This document shows positions 28,391 through 36,913 of a stretch of 64,000 bases of DNA, in pieces. Source of the stretch: Faecalibacterium prausnitzii (GTDB lineage Bacteria; Bacillota; Clostridia; Oscillospirales; Ruminococcaceae); the NCBI RefSeq assembly GCF_003287405.1, contig NZ_PRLD01000006.1:1-64000 (forward strand), written 5' to 3'. Made by a program: the position numbers and the translations under genes. Numbering within the stretch: the stretch's first letter is position 1; each line of letters opens with the position of its first letter. The notes beneath the pieces are model-generated. The model saw nothing but the letters and a program-made list of their open reading frames with translations, made no database searches and was not told the DNA's origin.

Positions 28391-29724
28391 TACTTATTGC
28401 CTCCTTTTTTGATTTCGCCAAGATAGAAGGCCTTGGCCAGACTCATCATCTGGGTGACCGGGCGCTTTGCCGGGCAGACGAAGGAGCAGCTGCCGCAGTT
28501 GAAGCAGTAGTCAGCGTGCAGCTTGCCCAGCTCCTGCACATCGCGGGCGGCGTAGGCCTGATTGACCTCCACGGGCTCCAGACCCATGGGGCAGTACTCC
28601 ACGCAGCGGCCGCAGCGGATGCAGGGGTTGACCTGTGCGGGCTGTGCAGCTGCCTTGCTCAGCAGGATCAGACCGGAAGTGGTCTTAGTGGTGGGGTAGG
28701 AAAGGTTCTCCACAGCGGGGCCCATCATGGCACCGCCGGCAACCACCTTGCCCAGCTCGCCCTTCACGCCCACATAGTCCAGAATGTCCTGATAGGCGGT
28801 GCCCACGGGCACAACAACGTTCTGGGGCTTTGCGCAGGCATCGCCGTCCACGGTGATGGTACGCTGGACCACCGGCATACCGGTAGCCAGATACTTGCCC
28901 AGCGTGGAAACGCTGGTCACGTTCATCACGATGGCGCCTGCATCGGCGGGCAGACCGCCGTGGGGCACCTCGCGGCCGAGGCACTTCTCAATGAGGATCA
29001 GCTCTGCGCCGGTGCCGTAAACACTGGGCAGGGGCTTTACCTCGATAGCGCTGTCGTCCTTGGTCTTTTTGCACAGCAGGTCGATGCACTCGGGCTTGTT
29101 GTTCTCAATACCAATGATGCACTTCGGGATGCCGGTATACTGCAGCACAGCCTTGATGCCGCGGATGATATCATCGCTGCACTCCAGCATCTCCTGCGTG
29201 TCGCTGGTCAGCCACACCTCGCACTCGGAGGCGTTGATCAGTAGGGTATCCACCTTCTGCTTGGGCTGCAGCTTCACATCGGTGGGGAAGCCTGCGCCGC
29301 CCAGACCGACCAGACCGCACTCGCGCACGGCGGCAAGGAAGCTGGCCTTATCGGTGACTTCCGGTGCCTTGACAGCCGGGTCTACGGTCTGCTTGCCATC
29401 GGTCTTGATGACAACAGAATCGCACATACGGCCATTGGACAGACGGAAAGCTTCCACTGCAGCTACCGTACCGGAAACGCTGGAGTGGATGTTTGCGGAG
29501 ACAAAGCCGCCCGCCTCACCGATCTTGGTGCCGACGAACACTTCATCGCCTTTTTTCACCAGTGCCTTGGCGGGTGCGCCAATGTGCTGGCTCATAAGGA
29601 TGCGTACCTGCGCGGGCAGAGGCATCGGGACAGGTTTGCTTGCAGCAGTTGCCTTGTCATGCGGCGTATGCGCGCCAAGCGCCGCACGTTTCAGCTTGTT
29701 CAACATGGATTTCAAATCCCCCAT
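28390..29724 (-). CDS. rnfC: Rnf complex subunit RnfC
   Basis: Starting at ATG 29724 the protein has 444 residues. ATG 29706 (MLNKLKRAALG) has a GGGGGA at usable spacing and may be the true start; the GTG at 29763 has no ribosome binding site. A biotinyl/lipoyl-like N-terminal barrel is followed by the flavin/NADH-binding GLGGAGFPT. Two ferredoxin motifs lie near the C-terminus, CIRCGRCVEYCP and CFNCGSCSFVCP. RnfC is the NADH-side subunit. It is the first gene of rnfCDGEAB, the order seen in clostridia, with a promoter at 29796-29823. Confidence 0.94.
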   Translation of the reverse strand: MGDLKSMLNKLKRAALGAHTPHDKATAASKPVPMPLPAQVRILMSQHIGAPAKALVKKGDEVFVGTKIGEAGGFVSANIHSSVSGTVAAVEAFRLSNGRMCDSVVIKTDGKQTVDPAVKAPEVTDKASFLAAVRECGLVGLGGAGFPTDVKLQPKQKVDTLLINASECEVWLTSDTQEMLECSDDIIRGIKAVLQYTGIPKCIIGIENNKPECIDLLCKKTKDDSAIEVKPLPSVYGTGAELILIEKCLGREVPHGGLPADAGAIVMNVTSVSTLGKYLATGMPVVQRTITVDGDACAKPQNVVVPVGTAYQDILDYVGVKGELGKVVAGGAMMGPAVENLSYPTTKTTSGLILLSKAAAQPAQVNPCIRCGRCVEYCPMGLEPVEVNQAYAARDVQELGKLHADYCFNCGSCSFVCPAKRPVTQMMSLAKAFYLGEIKKGGNK

Positions 29725-29795
29725 TCTGCTTGAATTGCCATCCCCTCGCCCATGCAGGCGCACTGGTACAGGGACAGCAGCTGCTTAACACACTT

Positions 29796-29823
29796 ATTGT
29801 ATCATTTTGGCGCGGGAAGTCAA
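29796..29823 (-). promoter_or_regulatory. rnf operon promoter
   Basis: On the minus strand TTGACT (29818-29823) is 16 bp from TACAAT (29796-29801), which is preceded by TGA as an extended -10. The leader to rnfC is about 65-85 bases. Confidence 0.75.
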
Positions 29824-29931
29824 CGACATCACGCCCCAAATGATGAATTTTCCTGAACTTTCTTATTCGTTTTCGCCAATTAGTTTTAACTAACCACCGT
29901 ATTTTTCTTTTTGTTCTCCCCTCTCTGCCGT

Positions 29932-29960
29932 TTGCCTTTACTGCGGGAATATGCTATACT
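29932..29960 (+). promoter_or_regulatory. Promoter of the 41-residue membrane protein
   Basis: TTGCCT (29932-29937), 17 bp, then TATACT (29955-29960) with TGC before it as an extended -10. It lies in the 300-base space between rnfC and the small gene and points away from rnf. Confidence 0.7.
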
Positions 29961-30026
29961 ATACCTAACATGACAGGCGGAACGTCCCCCGCTCCGCTCC
30001 CGAACTTCACAAGGAGGCACCAAACC

Positions 30027-30152
30027 ATGAAAGTTCTCAAAGCTCTGCTCGCCGTCCTCACCACACTGGCTGTCGCCCTGACCGCTATTCTGCTGTTCTG
30101 GCAGGATAAAAGCGCTCCGCGCTATATCAAGATCTACGAAAACGAGCAGTAA
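30027..30152 (+). CDS. 41-residue single-pass membrane protein of unknown function
   Basis: ATG at 30027 follows AAGGAGG at about 11 bases. Residues about 3-26 form one hydrophobic helix (LKALLAVLTTLAVALTAILLF), followed by a charged tail QDKSAPRYIKIYENEQ. A clear promoter, a good ribosome binding site and a strong terminator right after the stop make it a real free-standing gene despite its size. No family recognised. It could be a small accessory subunit or stress protein of the membrane. Confidence 0.7.
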   Translation: MKVLKALLAVLTTLAVALTAILLFWQDKSAPRYIKIYENEQ

Positions 30153-30169
30153 TATTTTTCTTGCAAAAA

Positions 30170-30213
30170 TAACACCCCGGTCAGGCGGTAAAACCGCCCG
30201 GCCGGGGTGTTTT
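30170..30213 (+). terminator. Terminator of the 41-residue protein gene
   Basis: AACACCCCGG...CCGGGGTGTTTTT forms a long GC-rich stem with an inner GGCGG/CCGCC pair and a T-run. Confidence 0.9.
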
Positions 30214-30235
30214 TGCGTTGTCCGGCAGACCACAC

Positions 30236-30271
30236 AAAAACGCCGCCGACTTTTCGTCAGCGGCGTTTGCG
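30236..30271 (-). terminator. Terminator of the polysaccharide operon
   Basis: On the minus strand AACGCCGCTGAC and GTCGGCGGCGTT pair with one wobble and are followed by TTT, 10 bases after the stop of the DUF5662 gene. Confidence 0.8.
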
Positions 30272-30280
30272 CAAAAATAC

Positions 30281-30817
30281 TCAGTAATCCGTCTCGCAGC
30301 CAAGCAGGAATTTGATGTAGGCAAAGGTGCGCTCCCGCCCGAGGTCCCGCACCATGCGCAGCAGCTTTTCCAGCAGCGCCCGGGTCTCCGGGTGCATCAG
30401 GTAGTGATCCTTGCTGCGCTGGTAGTACTCCCACGCGGAGGCATCGGTGTATTTGTCGCCCAGATAGATCTGGCTTGCCGCTACCCGGTCGCACACCATC
30501 TCGCAGACGTACCGCAGGGGGATCTTCATGCCGGTCAGGCCGGTCTTGGTGGTGCTGTAATCGATCCAGTATTCCAGATGATGCTTGTTGCGCCCCTTGT
30601 GGTGCAGCCACGCCGAGGTGTAGCCCTTGGCTGCGCGCTCGGCCTCGTTGGGGCTGTGGTCGCCCTGATAGTAGATGCACCCGGGGATGAACTCGGTGGG
30701 GCTGTACTTGCTCAGGTCGTGAGCAAGCCCCTGTTCATACAGCCCGCATTCAAAGCAGTATTTCATCACCAGCAGCTTGTGCCGGGTGATGGTCTCGAAA
30801 TGACCCTTGATGTTCAT
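30281..30817 (-). CDS. DUF5662 family protein
   Basis: The 178-residue protein is rich in His, Tyr and Asp, with HDLSKYSPTEF near residue 33 and LHHKGRNKHHLEYWID near 72, a pattern like an HD-type metal site. It matches the Firmicute family DUF5662, whose activity I do not know. It starts 4 bases after the glycosyltransferase stop and is the last gene of the operon, though it need not act on polysaccharide. Confidence 0.75.
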   Translation of the reverse strand: MNIKGHFETITRHKLLVMKYCFECGLYEQGLAHDLSKYSPTEFIPGCIYYQGDHSPNEAERAAKGYTSAWLHHKGRNKHHLEYWIDYSTTKTGLTGMKIPLRYVCEMVCDRVAASQIYLGDKYTDASAWEYYQRSKDHYLMHPETRALLEKLLRMVRDLGRERTFAYIKFLLGCETDY

Positions 30818-30821
30818 GCTG

Positions 30822-32699
30822 TTATTCCCTCCACTGCACCGTGATGCGTCCCTCTTTCAGCCCGCGCAGATCATCACTTTCGGAAAAATCCTCCCGGTCC
30901 ATGGTCAGATTGGGGTTGTAGTAGGGGTCGTGCAGGATGTTTTCCCTGCCGTGCACATCGTACAGGCGCTGCCGCTCGGCGGCAAAGCGCCGTGCCTTTA
31001 CCGGGTCTTTTTCGTCCCCGCCGCGGCTCTTGCTCTCGTAGTGGGTCAGCTGGGCGTAGGGCGTCCACGCAATGCGATAGCCCGCATCCCGCACCCGCAG
31101 ACAGAAGTCCACATCGTTGAAGGCCACCGCAAAGGCTTCGTCCAACCCCTTTACCTCGTCCCACACGCTGGTCTTTACCAGCAGGCAGGCACCGGTAACG
31201 GCAGAAAAGTCCTGCACCGTGGCGGTGCGGAACAGATACCCGCTGCCGCCGGCCTTTTTGTACTTGTGGCTGTGTCCCGCGTAGCCCCCCAGCCCGGTAA
31301 TGACGCCCGCGTGCTGGATGGTCTCGTCCGGGTACCAGAGCATGGCACCGCACACTGCCGCCCCGCCGGGGTGGGCGCATTGGCGCAGAAGTTCAGTGAG
31401 CCAGTCGCCGCTGCGCACCTCCACATCGTTGTTCAGCAGCAGCAGATACTCGCCGGTGGCGTACTTGCGGCCAAAGTTGTTGATGCCGGAAAAGTTGAAG
31501 CCCTTTTTCGGGTAGGTGACCACCCGCAAGCCGTCGTAGCGCTGCTGCGCCTTTTTATAGTAGGCAAAGGTGGCGGGGTCGGTGGAGTTGTTCTCCACTA
31601 CGATGACCTCAAAGTGCTCCCATTCGGTCTTTGTCCAGATGCTGTGCAGGCACTTTTCCAGATCCTCGGTGTGGTCCTTGTTGGGAATAAGGATGCTTAC
31701 CTTCGGTTCGCCCACGATGTCCCACTTCACCCGGTAGGTGCTGGGGAACAAGCCGTCCTCCACCGTGCCGGTGCGCCCGGTGCGGGTCAGGTGGTCTGCC
31801 AGCGCCTTTTTAGCCGCTGCCGCCACATAGGGCTTGGCATCGGCACCACCGGAGGTAGACCCCGCGTGCACCCGCCAGTAGTAGAGCACCTGCGGCACAT
31901 GGGCGGCACCGCCGGTCTTTTCCAGCAGACGCAGGAACAGATCATGATCCTGACTGCCGTCGCATTCCGGGCGCTCACCGCCCAGCTGCTCCCACAGTGT
32001 CTTTTTAAACACCGCCAGATGGCAGATGTAGTTGCAGCACAGAAGGTAGTCCGGGGCGTAGTCCGGCTTGAAGTGCGCCACCATGGGGCGTCGGATGCTC
32101 TTGGTGAACAGTGCTTCGTCGCTGTACAGAAAACCGTCCGGTTCTCCGCACTGCCGCAGCTGCAGGATGGCCTTGCCCATGGTATACAGAGCATGGGGTG
32201 CCAGAACGTCGTCGTGGTCTGCCAGCGCCAGATATTCCCCTGTTGCCAGCTGTGCGGCAGCGTTGGTGTTGGCGGCAATGCCCTTATTTTCGATCTTTTT
32301 GTATACGATCTGTTGATTTTTTTGCTGATATTCCTTTACGATCCGTTCCACGTCCCCGTGGGCGGCGTCCGAAGCATCGGCAAGGCAGAGCTGCCCGTTG
32401 GGCGCAGTCTGCCCCGCAAAGGAATCCAGAAACTCCCGCAGGTATTTTTCAGGGGTATTATACAGCGGGGTCAGCACCGAGATGGTGGGCAGACCGCAGT
32501 CTGCCGCCGTTTTGCCTGCCATCTCTGCACGCTGCGCTTCCAGCACCTTTTTGGCGGGCAGGTAGCGTGCGCGTTTGCCAAAGCAGCGGCGCTTGACAAA
32601 GCCCGCACCGCGCATGACCATGGTGGACAGACCCTCGTCCTTTGTCAGCTGCACGGCATAGCCGACAAGCTCCTTGGCGCGTTTCAACCGTACGTTCAT
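30822..32699 (-). CDS. Bifunctional family 2 glycosyltransferase
   Basis: The 625-residue protein has a basic N-terminal segment of about 65 residues and then two GT-A domains. The first (about 70-290) has ISVLTPLYNTPEKYLREFLDS and the DXD-type LADHDDVLAPHAL. The second (about 330-590) has VSILIPNKDHTEDLEKCL, LLLLNNDVEVRSGDWL and an acceptor-side motif NDVDFCLRVRDAGYR. Such double transferases build rhamnose-containing surface polysaccharides. The gene follows rmlC and an ABC exporter, which fits that. It acts at the cytoplasmic membrane face. Confidence 0.88.
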   Translation of the reverse strand: MNVRLKRAKELVGYAVQLTKDEGLSTMVMRGAGFVKRRCFGKRARYLPAKKVLEAQRAEMAGKTAADCGLPTISVLTPLYNTPEKYLREFLDSFAGQTAPNGQLCLADASDAAHGDVERIVKEYQQKNQQIVYKKIENKGIAANTNAAAQLATGEYLALADHDDVLAPHALYTMGKAILQLRQCGEPDGFLYSDEALFTKSIRRPMVAHFKPDYAPDYLLCCNYICHLAVFKKTLWEQLGGERPECDGSQDHDLFLRLLEKTGGAAHVPQVLYYWRVHAGSTSGGADAKPYVAAAAKKALADHLTRTGRTGTVEDGLFPSTYRVKWDIVGEPKVSILIPNKDHTEDLEKCLHSIWTKTEWEHFEVIVVENNSTDPATFAYYKKAQQRYDGLRVVTYPKKGFNFSGINNFGRKYATGEYLLLLNNDVEVRSGDWLTELLRQCAHPGGAAVCGAMLWYPDETIQHAGVITGLGGYAGHSHKYKKAGGSGYLFRTATVQDFSAVTGACLLVKTSVWDEVKGLDEAFAVAFNDVDFCLRVRDAGYRIAWTPYAQLTHYESKSRGGDEKDPVKARRFAAERQRLYDVHGRENILHDPYYNPNLTMDREDFSESDDLRGLKEGRITVQWRE

Positions 32700-32700
32700 A

Positions 32701-33444
32701 TCAGACCTCGCCGCGCTGAGTCGCCTTGTAGGCGGCGCAGACTGTTGCGGTGTCCCCGTTCATTTTCAGGTGGCCGTGGCTCAGCCATGCCACCTTGGTG
32801 CACATCCGCTCGATCTGCTCGATGGAGTGGGACACCAGAATGACCGTGGTGCCGCCCGCCATCAGCTCCTGCATCCGCTTTTCGCACTTCTGCTGGAACA
32901 GGAAATCGCCCACCGACAGCACCTCGTCCGCAATGAGGATATCGGGCTTGGTGATGGTGGCAATGGCAAAACCAATGCGCGCCACCATGCCGGAGGAGTA
33001 GTTTTTCAGCGGCACGTCCAGAAAATTTTCCAGCTCGCTGAATTCCACGATCTCGTCAAATTTTTCGTCCAGATACTTGGGCGAAAAGCCCAGCACCGTG
33101 CCGTTGAGATAGATGTTCTCGCGGGCGGTCAGGTCCATATCAAAGCCCGCGCCCAGCTCGATGAGCGGGGCGATGGTGCCGTTTACGGTCACCTTGCCCT
33201 TGCTGGGCTTGTACACCCCGGCAATGGTCTTGAGCAGGGTGGATTTGCCCGAGCCGTTCAAGCCCACAAGGCCGTAAAAATCGCCGGGCATAATGTCCAG
33301 ACTGACGTCCTTTAAAGCGTAGAACTCGTCGTACTGCAGCCGTCCCTGCACCATGGCCAGAAAGTACTCCTTCAGGCTCTCATGCTTTTCCTTGGAAAGG
33401 TTGAAGCACATGGAAACATTGTCCACTTTGATGATCGGTTCCAT
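32701..33444 (-). CDS. Polysaccharide/teichoic acid export ABC ATPase (Wzt/TagH-like)
   Basis: The 247-residue ATPase has Walker A GLNGSGKSTLL, signature NYSSGMVARI, Walker B DILIADEVLSVGD and switch His in LVSHSIEQI. The motif order and the LIELGAGFDMDLTARENIYLNG stretch mark the Wzt/TagH/RfbB branch. It lacks the C-terminal glycan-binding domain of longer Wzt proteins. RBS TAAGGAGG. It pairs with the permease encoded just upstream. Confidence 0.94.
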   Translation of the reverse strand: MEPIIKVDNVSMCFNLSKEKHESLKEYFLAMVQGRLQYDEFYALKDVSLDIMPGDFYGLVGLNGSGKSTLLKTIAGVYKPSKGKVTVNGTIAPLIELGAGFDMDLTARENIYLNGTVLGFSPKYLDEKFDEIVEFSELENFLDVPLKNYSSGMVARIGFAIATITKPDILIADEVLSVGDFLFQQKCEKRMQELMAGGTTVILVSHSIEQIERMCTKVAWLSHGHLKMNGDTATVCAAYKATQRGEV

Positions 33445-33456
33445 TGTTCACCCTCC

Positions 33457-34266
33457 TTAAATGTGCAGCACAAAGCGGTCCTGCGTTTTGCGGAACACCT
33501 GCAGTCCCACCACCATGGACACTACGGCGCAGATGCCGCAGACAAGGAACATATTCCCGTCCAGCGGGATACCCCACATCACCGTGCGGCGGAAGCCCGT
33601 GATATACCAGTACATGGGGTTCAGCTTGATGATCTGCTGCATATTGAAGCCGCCGATGGAAAAGGTCATCTGGGTGGGGTCGTAGAAGATGGCGGAGAAA
33701 TACAGCAGCGCGGTGACGAACACGCTCCAGATGTGCATGATATCCCGGAAGAACACGGTAGCCGCCGCCAGGAACATACTGACCCCGAGACTGAAGAAGA
33801 ACAAGGTCACCAGCGGGTACAGCGCTTCAAAAATAGTCAGATGGAAGGGCGCGCCGGTAAAGATCATGACCAGCAGCAGCGCCACAAAGCTGAACACGCA
33901 GTTCACCATGGCAAAACAGCATTTTTCCAGCGGGAAGATATACTTGGGGATATACACCTTTTTCAGCAGCGGAGCGGCGCTGAGCACGCTGCTCATGCTG
34001 GTGGAGGTAGCCTCGTTGAAGAAGTTGAACAGCAGCTGACCGCACATCAGAAAGACGGCAAAGTTGTCGATGCCGCTGCCCCGCATATCCATCAGGCTGC
34101 TGAACACCGCCCAGTACACAAGGCACATCAGCAGCGGGTTCAAAACGCTCCACACCACGCCCAGCACGCTGCGGCGGTATTTCAGCTTGAAATCACGGCT
34201 TACAAGGTTCCACAGCAGATAGCGGTAGCGCCAGAAGCCGTTCCACATCCCTTTGAGTTTTGCCAC
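33457..34266 (-). CDS. Polysaccharide/teichoic acid export ABC permease (Wzm/TagG-like)
   Basis: The 269-residue ABC-2-type protein has about six membrane helices and begins at a GTG (GTG-GCA-AAA) with GGTGAT upstream. Features include the cytoplasmic entry RDFKLKYRRSVLGVVWSVLNPLL and the PxxYLSPI-like region near the end. With the ATPase it exports a completed or undecaprenyl-linked polymer. Confidence 0.92.
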   Translation of the reverse strand: MAKLKGMWNGFWRYRYLLWNLVSRDFKLKYRRSVLGVVWSVLNPLLMCLVYWAVFSSLMDMRGSGIDNFAVFLMCGQLLFNFFNEATSTSMSSVLSAAPLLKKVYIPKYIFPLEKCCFAMVNCVFSFVALLLVMIFTGAPFHLTIFEALYPLVTLFFFSLGVSMFLAAATVFFRDIMHIWSVFVTALLYFSAIFYDPTQMTFSIGGFNMQQIIKLNPMYWYITGFRRTVMWGIPLDGNMFLVCGICAVVSMVVGLQVFRKTQDRFVLHI

Positions 34267-34272
34267 GGGCGA

Positions 34273-34839
34273 TCACCACTTTTCAAAATACTCGAACTTC
34301 TGGGCGGCAAAGGGCTCGTGCAGCTTGTCCTTTGCGCTGGTCTTGTGCTCGCAGCCGCAGTCCGGCCACTGCACGTTGACGGTGGGGTCGTCGTAGGGGA
34401 TGCCGCCCTCGCTGGTGGGGTCGTAGACATCGGTGCACTTGTAGCAGAACTCTGCCACATCGCTCAGCACCAGAAAACCATGGGCAAAGCCCTCCGGGAT
34501 ATAGAACATCTTCTTGTTGTCCTCGGAGAGGGTGACGCCCACCCACTTGCCAAAGGTAGCGCTGTGGGGACGGCAGTCCACAGCCACATCATACACCTCA
34601 CCCTTGGTCACGCGCACCAGTTTGCCCTGGGTATGGTTCTTCTGGAAGTGCAGCCCGCGCAGCACGCCCCGGGTGGAGCGGCTCTGGTTGTCCTGCACGA
34701 ATTCCTTGTCGATGCCGGCCTCTGCAAACTGGTCCTTCTGGTAGGTCTCCATAAAATAACCGCGGTCATCGCCGAACACCTGCGGCTCAATGACCACCAC
34801 GCCGGGGATCTCGGTCTGCGTAAAAATAAACTTGCCCAT
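34273..34839 (-). CDS. rmlC: dTDP-4-dehydrorhamnose 3,5-epimerase
   Basis: The 188-residue cupin has the RmlC motifs GVVVIEPQVFGDDRGYFMETY, GVLRGLHFQ (catalytic His region) and the FAHGFLVLSDVAEFCYKCTD stretch. It makes dTDP-4-keto-L-rhamnose, pointing to a rhamnose-containing surface polymer. First gene of the cluster rmlC-permease-ATPase-transferase-DUF5662; rmlA, rmlB and rmlD are not in the window. Confidence 0.94.
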   Translation of the reverse strand: MGKFIFTQTEIPGVVVIEPQVFGDDRGYFMETYQKDQFAEAGIDKEFVQDNQSRSTRGVLRGLHFQKNHTQGKLVRVTKGEVYDVAVDCRPHSATFGKWVGVTLSEDNKKMFYIPEGFAHGFLVLSDVAEFCYKCTDVYDPTSEGGIPYDDPTVNVQWPDCGCEHKTSAKDKLHEPFAAQKFEYFEKW

Positions 34840-34906
34840 GATATTGTACCTCTCTTTTTTTAAAAGCTTTTTCTTTATCTGGAAAAGTCTGGTTTTGAAC
34901 AGGCTT

Positions 34907-36238
34907 TTACGCTTTGTTATGGTGCTTTGCCGTTTTGCGGCGCTTTTTCAGGCGGGCGTGCAGCCGCAGCACCAGCACCGTGACCACGGCTGCGCCTATG
35001 GTGCACCCCACCGAGATGCCCGCCAGCAGCCATGCGCTGCTGCCCGGCTCCACGTCCTTGGCAGTATCCAGCTTTTTGCCGGCGCTCTGTTCCAGCAGCT
35101 CGGCAAGACCGGTGATCTCGGCCTTCACCCGCACGCTGGTACTCTCCTGCTTTGCGCCGCCGTTCAGGGTATACACCGCATACACGGCGGGTTCTGCGCC
35201 CAGCAGATACTGCTCCGGCAGTTCCAAATCCACGGTCACATCCTGCGCGGATAAGCCCTCGGCCAGCAGCAGCTTCACCCCGGGGTCGGCCACCGTGACC
35301 GTACCAAGGCTCTGCCCGCCGCCCGCCACTGCCAGCTGTGCGGTAACGCTGCCGCCGGGCAGCTGGGTGTAGTTTTTGTAGGTGGCAAAGGCGTAGTCCA
35401 GCAGGGTGCGCACATCATTATATTTATCGGTGCTCAGCTGGCTTTGCATCGTCACACAGATCAGCCGCACCCCGTCCTGCTCCGCCAGACAGACATAGCT
35501 GTACCGGGCGGTGTTGGTGTAGCCCAGCTTGGAGCCCAGCACGCTGTCGATGTGGTAGCGACTGGAGCCGATGCGGATCTTATCCTGCTGGGAGAAGTAA
35601 CGGATCACCGGCTGGATGTTGGTGGACTGCATGGTGTACATCTGGTTGCGGGTGAACACATCCTCAAACCCCGGCTGCTGCAGCGCCCAGCGCAAAATCT
35701 GCGCCATATCGTAGCAGCTGGTGTAGTGATCCTCATCGCTGATGCCGTGGGGGTTTGAAAAGTGGGTGTGGGCAAGACCAAGCTCCTCCACCTGTGCATT
35801 CATGGCCGCCACGCCGTCCGCGATGGTGCCGCCGCCGAAATACTCTGCCAGCAGGTTGGCACCATCGTTGGCGCTGGCCATCTGGGTAGCGTACAGCGCA
35901 TCCACCAAGGGGACTTCCTCCCCTTCCCGCAGGGCGATATGGCTGGAATCCGTGCCCGCCAGCGAATAGACATCCTCGTGGCTCACGGTCAGCTTTACGT
36001 CATCCCAGTCCCCCTGTGCCTTTTCGCAGGCAAGACCAAGGGTCATCACCTTGGTAATGGAGGCCGGGTGCAGCTCTTCGTCCATATTCTGCTGCGCCAG
36101 CACAAGGCCGGTGTCTGCGTCCATAATGCAGTATGCCCGGGTATTGGCCAGCGCCGGGCCGGCTGCTGCCGCGCCGGGCACCAGCACAGTGCCTATCAAA
36201 AGCAGCACAGTGCACAGTGCTGCGGTAAATTTTTTCAT
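34907..36238 (-). CDS. dacF: D-alanyl-D-alanine carboxypeptidase, S11 family (DacF-like)
   Basis: The 443-residue protein has a signal peptide (about 1-26), then the penicillin-binding domain with SITK (PASITKVM) near residue 60 and SAND near 121. The third motif reads KLG (SKLGYTN) instead of the common KTG. A PBP5-like beta domain follows, then a C-terminal membrane helix (WLLAGISVGCTIGAAVVTVLVL) and a basic tail, so it is anchored at both ends. It trims the terminal D-Ala of peptidoglycan stem peptides. The short leader contains a 10-bp inverted repeat GGTATACTCC/GGAGTATACC (about 36242-36295) that overlaps the promoter -10. Confidence 0.9.
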   Translation of the reverse strand: MKKFTAALCTVLLLIGTVLVPGAAAAGPALANTRAYCIMDADTGLVLAQQNMDEELHPASITKVMTLGLACEKAQGDWDDVKLTVSHEDVYSLAGTDSSHIALREGEEVPLVDALYATQMASANDGANLLAEYFGGGTIADGVAAMNAQVEELGLAHTHFSNPHGISDEDHYTSCYDMAQILRWALQQPGFEDVFTRNQMYTMQSTNIQPVIRYFSQQDKIRIGSSRYHIDSVLGSKLGYTNTARYSYVCLAEQDGVRLICVTMQSQLSTDKYNDVRTLLDYAFATYKNYTQLPGGSVTAQLAVAGGGQSLGTVTVADPGVKLLLAEGLSAQDVTVDLELPEQYLLGAEPAVYAVYTLNGGAKQESTSVRVKAEITGLAELLEQSAGKKLDTAKDVEPGSSAWLLAGISVGCTIGAAVVTVLVLRLHARLKKRRKTAKHHNKA

Positions 36239-36319
36239 CTGGTATACTCCGCTTGTCAGTTTTATGCCAGTAAGGCATCATTTGGAGTATACCACATTTT
36301 TTCCCCGCTGAAAAGGGAT

Positions 36320-36913
36320 TTACGCATTCCTTTGTCCCAGCAGCACCGGCTGCAGCTGCTCACCCCGCAAAGCAGCGTCCACGGCGGCGGGCAGCAGGGC
36401 AAGATCTGCCTTCAGGCTCTGGGGCTTGGCAAAGGGGTCATCCTGCCCGTAGGGCACAAAATAATAGTGCTTGCGCTGGCACAGCCGCGCCATGTTTTCG
36501 CCGGAAGCGCCAAGGCCGTCGTTGGTGGAGACTGCCAGCACCACCGGGCTGCCCACCCGCAGCAGGCTTTTGGCAGCAAGGGTCACCGGCGTATCCGAAA
36601 GCCCTGCCGCCAGCCGCGCCAGCGTTGCGCCGGTGCAGGGCGCGACCACCAGCGCCTGCGCCAGCCGCCGGGGACCCAGCGGCTCCACCGCCTGCAGGGT
36701 GTCCAGCACCGGCTGCCCGGTAACAGCCTGCAGGCGCTGCCGCCAGCTTTCCCCGGTGCCGAACCGGGTATCCTGCTGCGCGGCAAAGCTCATAACGGGC
36801 AGCAGCGTCCAGCCCTGTGCCGTCAGTGCCTGCGCCGCACCCAAGGCGTCCTCCAGCGTACAAAAGCTGCCGCACACCGCAAAGGCAAGACAGCCCTTTT
36901 TCTCTGTGGTCAT
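36320..36913 (-). CDS. spoVFB: Dipicolinate synthase subunit B
   Basis: The 197-residue flavoprotein-like subunit starts AFAVCGSFCTLEDAL and has the ALVVAPCTGATLARLAAGLSDTPVTLAAKS segment typical of SpoVFB (DpaB). With subunit A it makes dipicolinic acid, normally a spore core component. Its ATG overlaps the subunit A stop by four bases. Confidence 0.88.
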   Translation of the reverse strand: MTTEKKGCLAFAVCGSFCTLEDALGAAQALTAQGWTLLPVMSFAAQQDTRFGTGESWRQRLQAVTGQPVLDTLQAVEPLGPRRLAQALVVAPCTGATLARLAAGLSDTPVTLAAKSLLRVGSPVVLAVSTNDGLGASGENMARLCQRKHYYFVPYGQDDPFAKPQSLKADLALLPAAVDAALRGEQLQPVLLGQRNA

